DNA of 64,000 nucleotides, from NCBI GenBank assembly GCA_038528385.1, contig JBCBET010000008.1, positions 1-64,000 on the forward strand, in the 5' to 3' direction. Below are positions 35,016-43,569 of this stretch, in pieces (within the stretch, counting starts at the first letter, position 1; each line of letters begins with the position of its first letter). The stretch is from Shimia_B sp038528385 (lineage in GTDB: Bacteria > Pseudomonadota > Alphaproteobacteria > Rhodobacterales > Rhodobacteraceae). The notes below the pieces were generated by a model, which saw nothing but the letters and a program-made list of their open reading frames with translations, was not told where the DNA came from and did no database searches. The position numbers and the translations under genes are program-made.

Positions 35016-36131
35016 TCAGGCGTCGAAATCGCCGAGCTTCGGCGGCGCGAGATCGAGAGCGAGGGTGGAGCGCGAGAATTTGAGCGGCGTGCGCAACGCG
35101 GCAATACCCTTGGGCGCGATCTTAAGGCCGCGGGCGGCGATCTGGGGGTCGGCGAGGGCCTCGGCCACCGTGTTGATCGGCGCCGCCGGCACCGCCACGG
35201 CCACGAGCGCGTCGATGAGCGCATCCCGCGACCAATTCGCGATGACGCCCTCGAGCATGGACACGAGCGTGTCGCGATGGGCCAGCCGGTCGGGATTGCT
35301 GCGAAAGCGGGCGTCGTTGGCCCAGTCCGGGCGCCCGAGTACCCCGCAGAGCTTGGCGAAGAGGCTCGAGTTGCCACAGGCGATGATGATCGGCCCGTCG
35401 GCTGCCTGGAACGTCTGGTAAGGCACGATGGAGGGATGCGCGGAGCCCATGCGCTGCGGGCTGAGCCCGGTGGCGAGGCACGATGCGGCCTGGTTCGCCA
35501 TCATCGCCACCATGCAATCGAGGAGCGAGAGATCGATATGCTGGCCTCGTCCCGATTTCGCGCGCTCGGCGAGCGCCGCCTGGATGCCGACGACGCCGTA
35601 GAGCCCGGTGAAGAGATCCGCGAGCGCGATGCCGACCTTCTGGGGCGGGGCATCGGGCTCCCCGGTGACGTCCATGATCCCGGACAGCCCCTGGATGAGC
35701 ACGTCGTAGCCCGCGCGATGCGCGTAGGGCCCGTCCTGGCCGAAACCTGTGACCGAGGCGTAGATGAGCGTGGGATGCCGGGCGCTCAGCGTCGGGTAAT
35801 CGAGCCCGAACTTGGCGAGGCCGCCCACCTTGAAATTCTCGATGACGATGTCGGCCTCCGCGATGAGGCCCGTCACGCGATCAAGGTCAGCTTCCTTCGA
35901 CAAGTCCGCAACTAGACTGCGTTTTCCGCGGTTGCAGCAGAAGAAATACGTGGCCGACCGATCATCTCCGCGGTCGATGTAATGAGGGCCCCAAGCGCGG
36001 GTCTCGTCCCCCTCCGGGCTCTCGACCTTGATGACTTCCGCTCCGAGATCGGCCAGCGTCTGACCGATCATCGGGCCCGCCAGGACGCGGGCCAGTTCCA
36101 CCACCTTCAATCCCGCGAGGGGCGCTGTCAT
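35016..36131 (-). CDS. CaiB/BaiF-family CoA transferase
   Basis: 371 residues of the class III CoA-transferase family. Typical opening LKVVELARVLAGPMIGQTLA with DLGAEVIKVE and GDETRAWGP, the catalytic Asp region (NFKVGGLAKFGLDYPTLSAR, then YDVLIQGLSGIMDVTG) and LADLFTGLYGVVGIQAAL. These enzymes move CoA between carboxylic acids; formyl-CoA:oxalate and carnitine CoA-transferases are relatives. The donor and acceptor cannot be deduced. It is the first gene of the group with two SDRs. Confidence 0.87.
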   Translation of the reverse strand: MTAPLAGLKVVELARVLAGPMIGQTLADLGAEVIKVESPEGDETRAWGPHYIDRGDDRSATYFFCCNRGKRSLVADLSKEADLDRVTGLIAEADIVIENFKVGGLAKFGLDYPTLSARHPTLIYASVTGFGQDGPYAHRAGYDVLIQGLSGIMDVTGEPDAPPQKVGIALADLFTGLYGVVGIQAALAERAKSGRGQHIDLSLLDCMVAMMANQAASCLATGLSPQRMGSAHPSIVPYQTFQAADGPIIIACGNSSLFAKLCGVLGRPDWANDARFRSNPDRLAHRDTLVSMLEGVIANWSRDALIDALVAVAVPAAPINTVAEALADPQIAARGLKIAPKGIAALRTPLKFSRSTLALDLAPPKLGDFDA

Positions 36132-36176
36132 CGGGGTCTCCCTGTCCGTGCCGGGCGCACCCCCCGGGGGCGCCGC

Positions 36177-37370
36177 TCAGGCGGCTCGGGCGCTTTGCCG
36201 TTCCTTGAGCAGCCTAGGGATCTTTTCCTTGAACTTGAAGAAGCCCTTGTCGGCGAATGGCCAGGCCGCGGCGTCGTAGGCGCGCACCTGGCGGCAGAGC
36301 GCGATGCCTTTCGCCGCGAGGTCACGCTCGGCGGCGGCCAGCTCCTCGGCGATGGGCCCGGTCGGCGCGTGGGCGGTGACGATCTGCTCGATCCCGTGGC
36401 GCTCTGCCCAGGACGCGAGGTCCGACGACAGGAGCCGCGGCGCATCCGTGAGCCCGTAGCGCGCCGCCGCGTCGTCGCTCAGCGCCTCGCGGAACTTGAC
36501 CACGCGCTCGGCCGGCTCGAGCGGCGTGCCGTGGGTATGCGGCTTCAGCACCGCCGCATGGGCGTGGTCCGTGCGCATGACGTCGGTGGGGCTCAGATCC
36601 TCCCAATGGAGGAGGACCGCCGTGGCCTTGCCCGGTGTCGCGGGCTCCGTCAGGGGCACGGGACCGGCCGCATCGAAGGGCGCGTCCTCCAGGGGCTGCG
36701 GATCCCGGTTCAGCCCGTCGGGCTTGAAGCGGCGCTCGGTGTAGCGGTGGATGTTGTCGGCCTTGGCCGCGTAGACGCGCCCCCGGGTCTGGAGCCCCGC
36801 CACCCAGCGCCAGCCCAGCGTGTTTGAGGCCGGGTCCCCGTCGAGGAGGTTGCGCAGGAAGAAGTCGGCGCCGAGCTCCCACGGAAGTTCCAGCGTAAAG
36901 ATCCAGATGGAGGCGAACCACATCCGCGCGTGATTGTGGAGATAGCCCGTGTCAGAAAGCTGGTTGGCCCAGTAATCGAAGCAGTCGATCCCCGTCTCAC
37001 CGTTGCAGGCCGTCTCCCAGTCCTTGCGCAAGCGGCGATCCTTTTCCAGCGCGGCCACGGCGTCGTCGAGATCGCGCTGGTAGCGGTCCCAGACCTCCGG
37101 GCGCCGTTCGAGCCACCCCTTCCAATAGGTCCGCCAGTAGACCTCCTGGATGAATTTCTCCGCCGTGGAAGGCGCGAATTTCGAGAGCGTGGCGTCGATC
37201 ACCTCGCCCTCGGTGACGGCGCGATGGCGGATATAGGGAGAGAGCTGGGACACATGGGGATGCCCCGGCAGGTCATAGTTGCGCTTGGCGGCGTAGTCGC
37301 GCCCGGCCTTGGGGACGAAACCGCTGAGGCGTTCGAGCGCGGCGGTGCGGGTCGGTGCAAATTCTGTCAT
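36177..37370 (-). CDS. photolyase/cryptochrome-like protein with FAD domain first (apparently permuted)
   Basis: 397 residues. Residues ~20-225 match the photolyase FAD-binding helical domain: LSPYIRHRAVTEGEV, FIQEVYWRTYWKGW, DTGYLHNHARMWFASIW, ASNTLGWRWVAGLQTRG and RYTERRFKPDGL. In photolyases this domain is C-terminal. Here an alpha/beta-looking segment follows (~250-390: AVLLHWEDLSPTDVMRTDHA, LASWAERHGIEQIVTAHAPT, KGFFKFKEKIPRLL) that resembles the usual N-terminal antenna domain and its link into the FAD domain. The order thus seems swapped. Light-driven repair or signalling is possible but unproven. No clear ribosome site precedes ATG 37370. Confidence 0.75.
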   Translation of the reverse strand: MTEFAPTRTAALERLSGFVPKAGRDYAAKRNYDLPGHPHVSQLSPYIRHRAVTEGEVIDATLSKFAPSTAEKFIQEVYWRTYWKGWLERRPEVWDRYQRDLDDAVAALEKDRRLRKDWETACNGETGIDCFDYWANQLSDTGYLHNHARMWFASIWIFTLELPWELGADFFLRNLLDGDPASNTLGWRWVAGLQTRGRVYAAKADNIHRYTERRFKPDGLNRDPQPLEDAPFDAAGPVPLTEPATPGKATAVLLHWEDLSPTDVMRTDHAHAAVLKPHTHGTPLEPAERVVKFREALSDDAAARYGLTDAPRLLSSDLASWAERHGIEQIVTAHAPTGPIAEELAAAERDLAAKGIALCRQVRAYDAAAWPFADKGFFKFKEKIPRLLKERQSARAA

Positions 37371-37399
37371 GGCAGGGGAGGTAGGCCCCGCCTTGGCCA

Positions 37400-37500
37400 G
37401 TCAAGTTTGCCCAGTAGAGCTTGCCCATTCGAGCATGCCCCGTCGAGCTTGCCCCGTCGAGGCAGGCCGGTCGAGCTTGCCCACTCGAGCGGGCCGGTCG
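37400..37500. repeat. 14-bp direct repeat array (about seven copies)
   Basis: Seven tandem units with consensus GTCGAGCTTGCCCC (or CCCA at the end) occupy 37400-37496, followed by a partial GTCG. Units 2, 4 and 6 are nearly identical; units 1, 3, 5 and 7 are diverged. The array fills most of the gap between the ArsR-SRPBCC gene and the photolyase-like gene, starting 30 bases upstream of the latter's ATG. An open frame crosses it, but only as a repeat artefact. Confidence 0.85.
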
Positions 37501-37514
37501 TGTAAAGGCGTCCG

Positions 37515-38300
37515 CTATTCGGCGGAGGCGAGCGCGCCGTGACACGCGCCGAGGAAGCGCTGACCCAGCACCATGTCCCAGCCCACGAAGTAGCCGCCGC
37601 GGATGTCGGGCCCGGCCTCGCCAAGGGCCGCCCAGCCGTCATGGATCAGCGTGACGCGGGTGCCGTTGGGCTGCGCCTCGAACCGCACGTCGATTACCGT
37701 CGCCTGGTCCTCGGGTCGCCCGACATGCCAGCGGATCGCGACGCGGCGCCCCGGCTCCCAGGCGGTGAAGCGACCCCAGGGATGGCGCGTGCCGTCCTGC
37801 CTGGTTTCCTCGATCCTCCCGCCTTCTTTCTCCTCCACCGTCAGCGCCTTCGGTGTTTCGGCATCCTCGGCCGAGAGCGAATGGCTCTCCACCGGCCACC
37901 AGGATGCGAGCCCCCGCGTGAAGAGCGTGAAGGCCTCCGCCGGGGGCAGGGGCACGGTGATGATCTTGACGACGGGATCGAGGGACATGGCGAGTTCCTT
38001 TGCTCGGGTTTTGGCTTCGGTGGCGTAGGAGGCGAGCGCGTCCTCCCAGAGCGCGTCGGCATAGGCCTTGAGCGCCGCGAGGGTGCCGGCGGACAACCGG
38101 TAGACCCGGCGGTTGCCGTCGCGGATGCAGGTGACGAGCCCGGCATCCGAAAGGACCTTGAGATGCTGGGACACGGCGGGCCGGGAAATGGGGAGCGGCG
38201 CGGCAAGCTGGGCGACCGGCGCGGGCCCGCGGCGCAGACGATCCACCAGCGCGGCGCGGTTCGGATCGGCAAGGGCAGCGAAGAGCGCGTGGTCGGACAT
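37515..38300 (-). CDS. ArsR-type HTH fused to SRPBCC (AHSA1-like) domain
   Basis: 261 residues from ATG 38300. Residues ~1-90 are an ArsR winged helix (ALFAALADPNRAALVDRLRR, PISRPAVSQHLKVLSDAGLV). Residues ~115-258 are an SRPBCC/AHSA1 domain (VKIITVPLPPAEAFTLFTRG, LASWWPVESHSL, GGYFVGWDMVLGQRF). No metal-binding Cys pair is seen in the HTH part. The fusion suggests a regulator whose effector is a small hydrophobic ligand bound by the SRPBCC pocket (inferred). The palindrome at 38342-38357 upstream may be its operator. The frame opens further upstream but MSDHALF is the family-like start. Confidence 0.87.
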   Translation of the reverse strand: MSDHALFAALADPNRAALVDRLRRGPAPVAQLAAPLPISRPAVSQHLKVLSDAGLVTCIRDGNRRVYRLSAGTLAALKAYADALWEDALASYATEAKTRAKELAMSLDPVVKIITVPLPPAEAFTLFTRGLASWWPVESHSLSAEDAETPKALTVEEKEGGRIEETRQDGTRHPWGRFTAWEPGRRVAIRWHVGRPEDQATVIDVRFEAQPNGTRVTLIHDGWAALGEAGPDIRGGYFVGWDMVLGQRFLGACHGALASAE

Positions 38301-38341
38301 GGGGCCAGCATAAGTCAATCTTGACAATATGTCACTCCTGC

Positions 38342-38357
38342 GTAAGTCAGCGCTTAC
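38342..38357. promoter_or_regulatory. palindrome in arsR/clpP divergent region, candidate ArsR operator
   Basis: GTAAG and CTTAC form perfect 5-bp arms around TCAGCG, about 42 bases upstream of the ArsR-fusion start and 113 before clpP. A related half-site TAAGTC occurs again at about 38311. ArsR-family proteins bind dyads of this size near their own promoters. Confidence 0.45.
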
Positions 38358-38469
38358 ACACATCCCCGACCTAGGCCATCCGGCCGCCCTTGTAGCCCCT
38401 AGGGCGCGGAACTAAGACTCCGTTAGGTAGCTTCGGCTAAGGCCCAATTCAGCAGAGACAGGCAAGCGC

Positions 38470-39093
38470 ATGACCGACCCCCGTGACACCTACATGAACC
38501 TCGTGCCCATGGTGGTCGAACAGACCAGCCGCGGCGAACGGGCCTACGACATCTTCTCGCGGCTCCTGAAGGAGCGGATCGTGTTCATCAACGGACCGGT
38601 GCATTCGGGCATGTCTCACCTCGTGGTGGCCCAGCTCCTGCACCTGGAGGCCGAGAACCCGAAGAAAGAGATCTCGATGTACATCAACTCCCCCGGCGGC
38701 GAGGTGACGGCGGGCATGAGCATCTACGACACGATGCAGTATATCCGGCCCAAGGTCTCCACGCTGGTCTGCGGCCTCGCGGCCTCCATGGGCTCGATGA
38801 TCGCCATCGGGGGCGAGCCGGGCATGCGCTTCGCGCTCCCGAATGCGGAGATCATGGTTCACCAGCCCTCCGGCGGAATGCAGGGCGTGGCCGAGGATAT
38901 CCTCATTTCCGCCCGCCACATCGAAAAGACGCGGGAGCGTTTCTACCAGCTCTACATGAAGCATTCCGGCCAGGACTACGAGACCGTGCGCGACGCGCTC
39001 GACCGTGACAAATGGATGACCCCGGAGGAGGCCAAGGACTGGGGCCACATTGATGAAATTGTCGAAAAAGCCGCGGCCCTGAGTGAGGATTGA
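38470..39093 (+). CDS. clpP: ATP-dependent Clp protease proteolytic subunit
   Basis: 207 residues, standard ClpP. Catalytic Ser in CGLAASMGSMIAI, His in AEIMVHQPSGGMQG and an Asp in the DRDKWMTPEEA region form the triad; SMYINSPGGEVTAGM gives the substrate-binding loop. It forms the barrel that degrades proteins unfolded by ClpX, encoded 109 bases downstream. The upstream region is shared with the divergent ArsR-SRPBCC gene; no sigma-32 promoter could be defended. Confidence 0.95.
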   Translation: MTDPRDTYMNLVPMVVEQTSRGERAYDIFSRLLKERIVFINGPVHSGMSHLVVAQLLHLEAENPKKEISMYINSPGGEVTAGMSIYDTMQYIRPKVSTLVCGLAASMGSMIAIGGEPGMRFALPNAEIMVHQPSGGMQGVAEDILISARHIEKTRERFYQLYMKHSGQDYETVRDALDRDKWMTPEEAKDWGHIDEIVEKAAALSED

Positions 39094-39202
39094 TCCCGCT
39101 TTTTGCCATTGTGGCTCCGGCGGGATGCCCATAGGCTCCCACGTCAGTACGAGGCGGCACACACGCATTGGGGAACGGGCATTCCCCGGAAGGGCATAAG
39201 CG

Positions 39203-40462
39203 ATGGCAAGCAATTCGGGCGACAGCAAGAACACCCTCTACTGCAGCTTCTGCGGAAAATCGCAGCACGAGGTGCGCAAGCTCATCGCCGGGCCGACGGT
39301 CTTCATCTGCGATGAATGCGTCGAGCTGTGCATGGACATCATCCGGGAGGAGACGAAATCCTCCGGTCTGAAATCCGCCGACGGCGTGCCCACGCCAAAG
39401 GAAATCTGCGAGGTGCTCGACGACTACGTCATCGGTCAGCCGGTGGCCAAGCGCGTGCTCTCCGTGGCCGTCCACAACCACTACAAGCGTTTGAATCACG
39501 CGCAGAAAAGCTCCGACATCGAACTCGCGAAGTCGAACATCATGCTCGTGGGACCCACGGGCTGCGGCAAGACGCTCTTGGCCCAAACGCTCGCGCGCAT
39601 CCTTGACGTGCCGTTCACCATGGCCGACGCCACGACGCTCACCGAGGCGGGCTATGTGGGCGAGGATGTGGAGAACATCATCCTGAAACTTCTCCAGGCC
39701 TCCGAATACAACGTGGAGCGCGCCCAGCGCGGCATCGTCTACATCGACGAGGTGGACAAGATCACGCGGAAATCCGACAACCCGTCGATCACGCGGGACG
39801 TCTCCGGCGAGGGCGTGCAGCAGGCACTCCTCAAGATCATGGAGGGCACCGTGGCCTCCGTGCCGCCCCAGGGCGGGCGCAAGCATCCCCAGCAGGAATT
39901 CCTGCAGGTGGACACCACCAACATCCTCTTCATCGTGGGCGGCGCCTTCGCGGGCCTCGACAAGATCATCGCCCAGCGCGGCAAAGGCACCTCCATCGGC
40001 TTCGGCGCGGACGTGAAGGACAACGACGAGCGCGGCACCGGCGACCTCTTCAAGGACCTCGAGCCCGAGGACCTCTTGAAATTCGGCCTGATCCCGGAAT
40101 TCGTCGGACGCCTTCCCGTGATCGCCACGCTCGAGGACCTCGACGAGGATGCGCTCGTCACCATCCTCACCGAGCCCAAGAACGCCCTCGTCAAGCAATA
40201 CCAGCGGCTGTTCGACCTCGAGGATACGCAGCTCACCTTCACCGATGACGCGCTCCGCGCCATCGCGAAGAAGGCGATCGAGCGCAAGACCGGCGCCCGG
40301 GGCCTCCGCTCCATCCTCGAGGGCATCCTGCTCGACACGATGTTCGAGCTGCCCGGCATGGAAAGCGTGACGGAAGTGGTCGTGAACGAAGAGGCGGTCA
40401 CCGCCGAAGCCGCGCCACTGATGATCCATGCCGACGCGAAGGAGCCCGCGACCGCGGGTTGA
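39203..40462 (+). CDS. clpX: ATP-dependent Clp protease ATP-binding subunit
   Basis: 419 residues. The N-terminal zinc domain has YCSFCGKSQHEV and FICDECVELC (four Cys). The AAA+ core shows Walker A GPTGCGKT, Walker B IVYIDEVDKI, the pore-loop region GYVGEDVENI and the ClpP-contact loop IGFGADV. It unfolds tagged proteins for ClpP. AGGGCATAAGCG precedes the ATG. The clpP-clpX order is the usual one. Confidence 0.96.
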   Translation: MASNSGDSKNTLYCSFCGKSQHEVRKLIAGPTVFICDECVELCMDIIREETKSSGLKSADGVPTPKEICEVLDDYVIGQPVAKRVLSVAVHNHYKRLNHAQKSSDIELAKSNIMLVGPTGCGKTLLAQTLARILDVPFTMADATTLTEAGYVGEDVENIILKLLQASEYNVERAQRGIVYIDEVDKITRKSDNPSITRDVSGEGVQQALLKIMEGTVASVPPQGGRKHPQQEFLQVDTTNILFIVGGAFAGLDKIIAQRGKGTSIGFGADVKDNDERGTGDLFKDLEPEDLLKFGLIPEFVGRLPVIATLEDLDEDALVTILTEPKNALVKQYQRLFDLEDTQLTFTDDALRAIAKKAIERKTGARGLRSILEGILLDTMFELPGMESVTEVVVNEEAVTAEAAPLMIHADAKEPATAG

Positions 40463-40523
40463 GGGCAGCCCGGCAACACGCGCCATGGCGGCGCGCGGGT
40501 CCGCGATGCCGAAGGAAACGACC

Positions 40524-40904
40524 ATGCATCGTTGGCGTGCGATGATTTGCCGGACCATTCTCTGCAGCGCCTTCCTTGTTCTGCCATCCGCCGCGCTCGC
40601 GCAGGATGCGGCGCTCGGGGAGGGCGCGACGCTCCGCCTTCTCGACCGGATCACGGGGGACCTTGCTGATGTGGAGCTCCTCAACGGGCAGACGGCCGAA
40701 CTCGGTCAGATCAAGATCGCGCTCGAGGCTTGCCGTTTTCCTGGCGGCAACCCGTCCGGGGATGCCTACGCCTTCCTAAGGGTCGAGGATCGCGCCTTGC
40801 AGGAGGAAATCTTCGCAGGCTGGATGATCGCCTCGTCCCCGGCCCTCAACGCCATGGATCACGCGCGCTACGACGTCTGGGTGATCCGGTGCAAAACGTC
40901 CTGA
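40524..40904 (+). CDS. DUF2155 exported protein
   Basis: 126 residues from ATG 40524 (AAGGAAA 7 bases upstream). An N-terminal signal peptide ends near SAALAQD. The mature part (LRLLDRITGDLADVELLNG, LKIALEACRFPGGNP-like stretch, EEIFAGWMIASSPALNAMDH, YDVWVIRC) fits DUF2155, a family of alphaproteobacterial periplasmic proteins with two conserved Cys, here in EACRFP and VIRCKTS. No function is established. Its last 37 bases overlap the end of aat on the other strand. Confidence 0.85.
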   Translation: MHRWRAMICRTILCSAFLVLPSAALAQDAALGEGATLRLLDRITGDLADVELLNGQTAELGQIKIALEACRFPGGNPSGDAYAFLRVEDRALQEEIFAGWMIASSPALNAMDHARYDVWVIRCKTS

Positions 40905-41515
40905 ACGTCGCCCGGGCCGGGAACGCCCGCGAAATCCCCGTGGATCGTGATGGCGTGACCCAGCGCCCGCCGATAAGCGCTGCGCGTGATCTCACGGGCC
41001 CCCAATGACAGGAGGTGGTCGGTGATGAACTGCGTGTCAAAGAGCGTGAACCCCGCTCGGATGAGCCTGTCCACGAGGTAGACCATGGCGATCTTCGACC
41101 CGTTGGTGCGGGCCGAAAACATGCTCTCCCCGAAGAACGCGCCGCCGATGGCCACGCCGAAGATGGCGCCCATGAGGCCGGCATCGTCCCAGACCTCCAT
41201 CGAATGCGCGTGGCCGTCCTCGAAGAGGTCTTGGTAGAGAGAGAAGAGCTCTTCGTTGATCCAGGTCTCCGGGCGGTTCGCACATCCCTCCACCACACCG
41301 GCGAAGTCGGAATTGACGCGGATGTCGAAGCCACCCCGCCGCAGGGTCCGCCGCAGGCTCCGCGAGACATGGAGCCCGTCGAGAGGCATGATCCCCCGCC
41401 GCTCCGGATCGACCCAGAACAGCGTGGCCGAATGGCGCGCCTCCGACATGGGAAAGATGCCGACCTTGTAGGCTCGCAGCAAAAGGTCGGGCGTGAGAAG
41501 CACGTCATCGCGCAT
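40868..41515 (-). CDS. aat: leucyl/phenylalanyl-tRNA--protein transferase
   Basis: 215 residues. It adds Leu or Phe to N-terminal Lys/Arg of proteins, making substrates for Clp degradation, a fitting neighbour for clpP-clpX. Family motifs: LLLRAYKVGIFPMSEARHSA, FWVDPERRGIMPLD, WINEELFSLYQDLFEDGHAH, SMEVWDDAGLMGAIFGVAIG, FFGESMFS and FTLFDTQFITDHLLSLGARE. It converges with the DUF2155 gene and overlaps its end by 37 bases. Confidence 0.94.
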   Translation of the reverse strand: MRDDVLLTPDLLLRAYKVGIFPMSEARHSATLFWVDPERRGIMPLDGLHVSRSLRRTLRRGGFDIRVNSDFAGVVEGCANRPETWINEELFSLYQDLFEDGHAHSMEVWDDAGLMGAIFGVAIGGAFFGESMFSARTNGSKIAMVYLVDRLIRAGFTLFDTQFITDHLLSLGAREITRSAYRRALGHAITIHGDFAGVPGPGDVQDVLHRITQTS

Positions 41516-41585
41516 GGAGGAGGCCTACAGGACCAGGGGCATTCAACCAGCCTAGCCCAAGGTCGCGCAGATTGCGACCGGCAGC

Positions 41586-42932
41586 TTACCCCAGCGTCTC
41601 CAGCCAGTGCTCCAGCCAGTGGATCGTATAGGTCCCGGCATGGATGTCGTCCTCCGCGAGGAGAGCGTGGAAAAGCGGGATGGTCGTCTCGACCCCGTCC
41701 ACGATGAGCTCGCCCAGGGCCCGGTTGAGCCGCGCCAGCGCCTCGGGGCGGTCGCGGCCATGGACGATGAGCTTCCCGATGAGGGAGTCGTAATGCGGCG
41801 GGATCGAATAGCCGTCATAGAGCGCGCTATCCATCCGCACGCCGAGCCCGCCCGGGGCGTGGTACTGCGTGATACGCCCCGGCCGCGGGGCAAAGCCCGG
41901 GAAGGTCTCGGCGTTGATGCGCACCTCGATGGCATGGCCGTTGATCGTCAGATCGTCCTGCGTGAAGGAAAGCGGCAGCCCCTCGGCCACACGGATCTGT
42001 TCGCGCACGAGGTCGACGCCGAAAATGGCCTCAGTCACCGGGTGCTCCACCTGCAGACGGGTGTTCATCTCGATGAAGTAGAACTCGCCCTTCTCGTAGA
42101 GAAACTCGATCGTGCCCGCGCCGGTATAGTTGATCTTGGCCACCGCGTCGGCGCAGATCTTGCCGATCCGCGCGCGCTCCTCGGCGGTGATGACCGGCCC
42201 CGGCGCCTCCTCGAAGACCTTCTGGTGGCGGCGCTGGAGCGAGCAATCGCGCTCGCCCAGATGGACCGCCGACCCCTTGCCGTCGCCGAAGACCTGCACC
42301 TCGATGTGGCGCGGCGTGGTGAGGTATTTCTCTATGTAGACCTCGTCGTTGCCGAAGGCCGCCTTCGCCTCCGTGCGGGCGGTCCGGAAGGCGGTCTCGA
42401 GCTCGGCCGCCGAGCGCGCCACCTTCATGCCGCGTCCGCCGCCGCCCGCCGTGGCCTTCACGATGACCGGATAGCCCGCCTGCGCGCCGATCTCGAGCGC
42501 GGCGGCCACGTCCGGCACCCCTCCCTCGGAGCCCGGCACGCATGGCACACCCAGCGCCTTCATGGTGTCCTTGGCGGTGATCTTGTCACCCATGACGCGG
42601 ATATGGTCCGCCGTGGGGCCGATGAAGGTGATGCCGTGATCCTCGAGCGCCTGGGCGAAGCCCTCGTTCTCGCTCAGGAAGCCGTAGCCCGGATGGATGG
42701 CGTCGGCGCCAGTGATTTCGGCGGCGGAGATGATGGCGGCGATGTTGAGATAGCTCTTGCCGGAGGGCGCGGGGCCGATGCAGATCGCCTCGTCGGCCAT
42801 GCGCACATGCATGGCATCGGCATCGGCGGTGGAATGGACCGCCACGGAGGCGATGCCCATCTCCCGGCAGGCACGGATCACGCGCAGCGCGATCTCGCCC
42901 CGGTTCGCGATCAGGACCTTCTGGAACATCAC
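41586..42932 (-). CDS. accC: acetyl-CoA carboxylase biotin carboxylase subunit
   Basis: 448 residues. ATP-grasp enzyme that carboxylates the biotin on AccB. MFQKVLIANRGEIALRVIRA opens the protein; the Gly-rich ATP loop is KATAGGGGRGMKVA; EKYLTTPRHIEVQVFGDGKG, ERDCSLQRRHQKVFEEAP, FIEMNTRLQVEHPVTE and ALYDGYSIPPHYDSLIGKL follow. The start overlaps the accB stop by 4 bases, giving an accB-accC operon. Confidence 0.96.
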   Translation of the reverse strand: MMFQKVLIANRGEIALRVIRACREMGIASVAVHSTADADAMHVRMADEAICIGPAPSGKSYLNIAAIISAAEITGADAIHPGYGFLSENEGFAQALEDHGITFIGPTADHIRVMGDKITAKDTMKALGVPCVPGSEGGVPDVAAALEIGAQAGYPVIVKATAGGGGRGMKVARSAAELETAFRTARTEAKAAFGNDEVYIEKYLTTPRHIEVQVFGDGKGSAVHLGERDCSLQRRHQKVFEEAPGPVITAEERARIGKICADAVAKINYTGAGTIEFLYEKGEFYFIEMNTRLQVEHPVTEAIFGVDLVREQIRVAEGLPLSFTQDDLTINGHAIEVRINAETFPGFAPRPGRITQYHAPGGLGVRMDSALYDGYSIPPHYDSLIGKLIVHGRDRPEALARLNRALGELIVDGVETTIPLFHALLAEDDIHAGTYTIHWLEHWLETLG

Positions 42933-43420
42933 TCGATGATCATCAGCGGCGCGCCGTATTCCACCGGGGCGCCATCGTCTATGAGGATGCGGGAGACCTT
43001 GCCCGAACGCGGCGCGGGGATCTGGTTCATGGTCTTCATGGCCTCGATGATGAGGATGGTCTGTCCCTCCTCCACAGCATCGCCCGGGCTCACGAAGGCC
43101 TTGGCGCCGGGCTCCGGCTGGAGATAGGCGGTCCCCACCATGGGTGAGGTGACGGCGCCGGGATGATCGGCGGGATCGGCTGTGGCCGGCGCGGGAGCGG
43201 CGGTGGCGGGAGCGGCGGCCGCCGGCTGGATCGAGACCGGCGCGGGTGCAGCAGGGGACACCGGGGCGGCGACAGGTGCGGCGCGGGAGACGCGGACATT
43301 GAGGCTGTCGTCTTCGCCGTACTCGCGCTTCACCTCGAGCTCGGTGAGGTCGTTCTCCGTCAGGAGCGCGGCCAGGGCGCGGATGAACTCCACGTCGCCG
43401 TCATGGGTGTTGTCGGTCAT
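42929..43420 (-). CDS. accB: acetyl-CoA carboxylase biotin carboxyl carrier protein
   Basis: 163 residues from ATG 43420. An acidic N-terminal region (VEFIRALAALLTENDLTELE) leads through a Pro/Ala-rich flexible linker (about residues 50-85) to the biotinyl domain; the biotin attaches to Lys in IIEAMKTMNQIPA. The upstream frame (to 43468) was not used because MTDNTHD is the usual family start. First gene of the accB-accC unit. Confidence 0.94.
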   Translation of the reverse strand: MTDNTHDGDVEFIRALAALLTENDLTELEVKREYGEDDSLNVRVSRAAPVAAPVSPAAPAPVSIQPAAAAPATAAPAPATADPADHPGAVTSPMVGTAYLQPEPGAKAFVSPGDAVEEGQTILIIEAMKTMNQIPAPRSGKVSRILIDDGAPVEYGAPLMIIE

Positions 43421-43569
43421 TGCCCCTCGCGTATTCTTCTTCTGCGTATGCCCGCTAGCTGGCGTCACGGGCGCTATAGGACAAGGTTAGCGCGAACGGA
43501 AGAGGTGGGGTGGCCTGGCGACGTGGAACCCCGCATCTCGGGACCGCGCAGCCAGGGACGTCAAGCGCG

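Noticed and set aside
37400..37500. CRISPR array
   Set aside because: Units are 14 bp and directly adjacent with no spacers; no cas genes are present.
37421..37654. Short open frames crossing the 14-bp repeat array
   Set aside because: The repetitive peptide is simply the translated repeats; no start signal or family.
38408..38424. GGAAC...CGTT upstream of clpP as an EcfG promoter
   Set aside because: The spacer is only 8 bases; 16 or 17 are required.
38903..40684. 593-codon open frame on the minus strand over clpX
   Set aside because: Antisense to a gene with complete ClpX motifs; no recognisable domain.
41607..43127. 506-codon plus-strand frame across accC and accB
   Set aside because: Antisense shadow of two clear acc genes.
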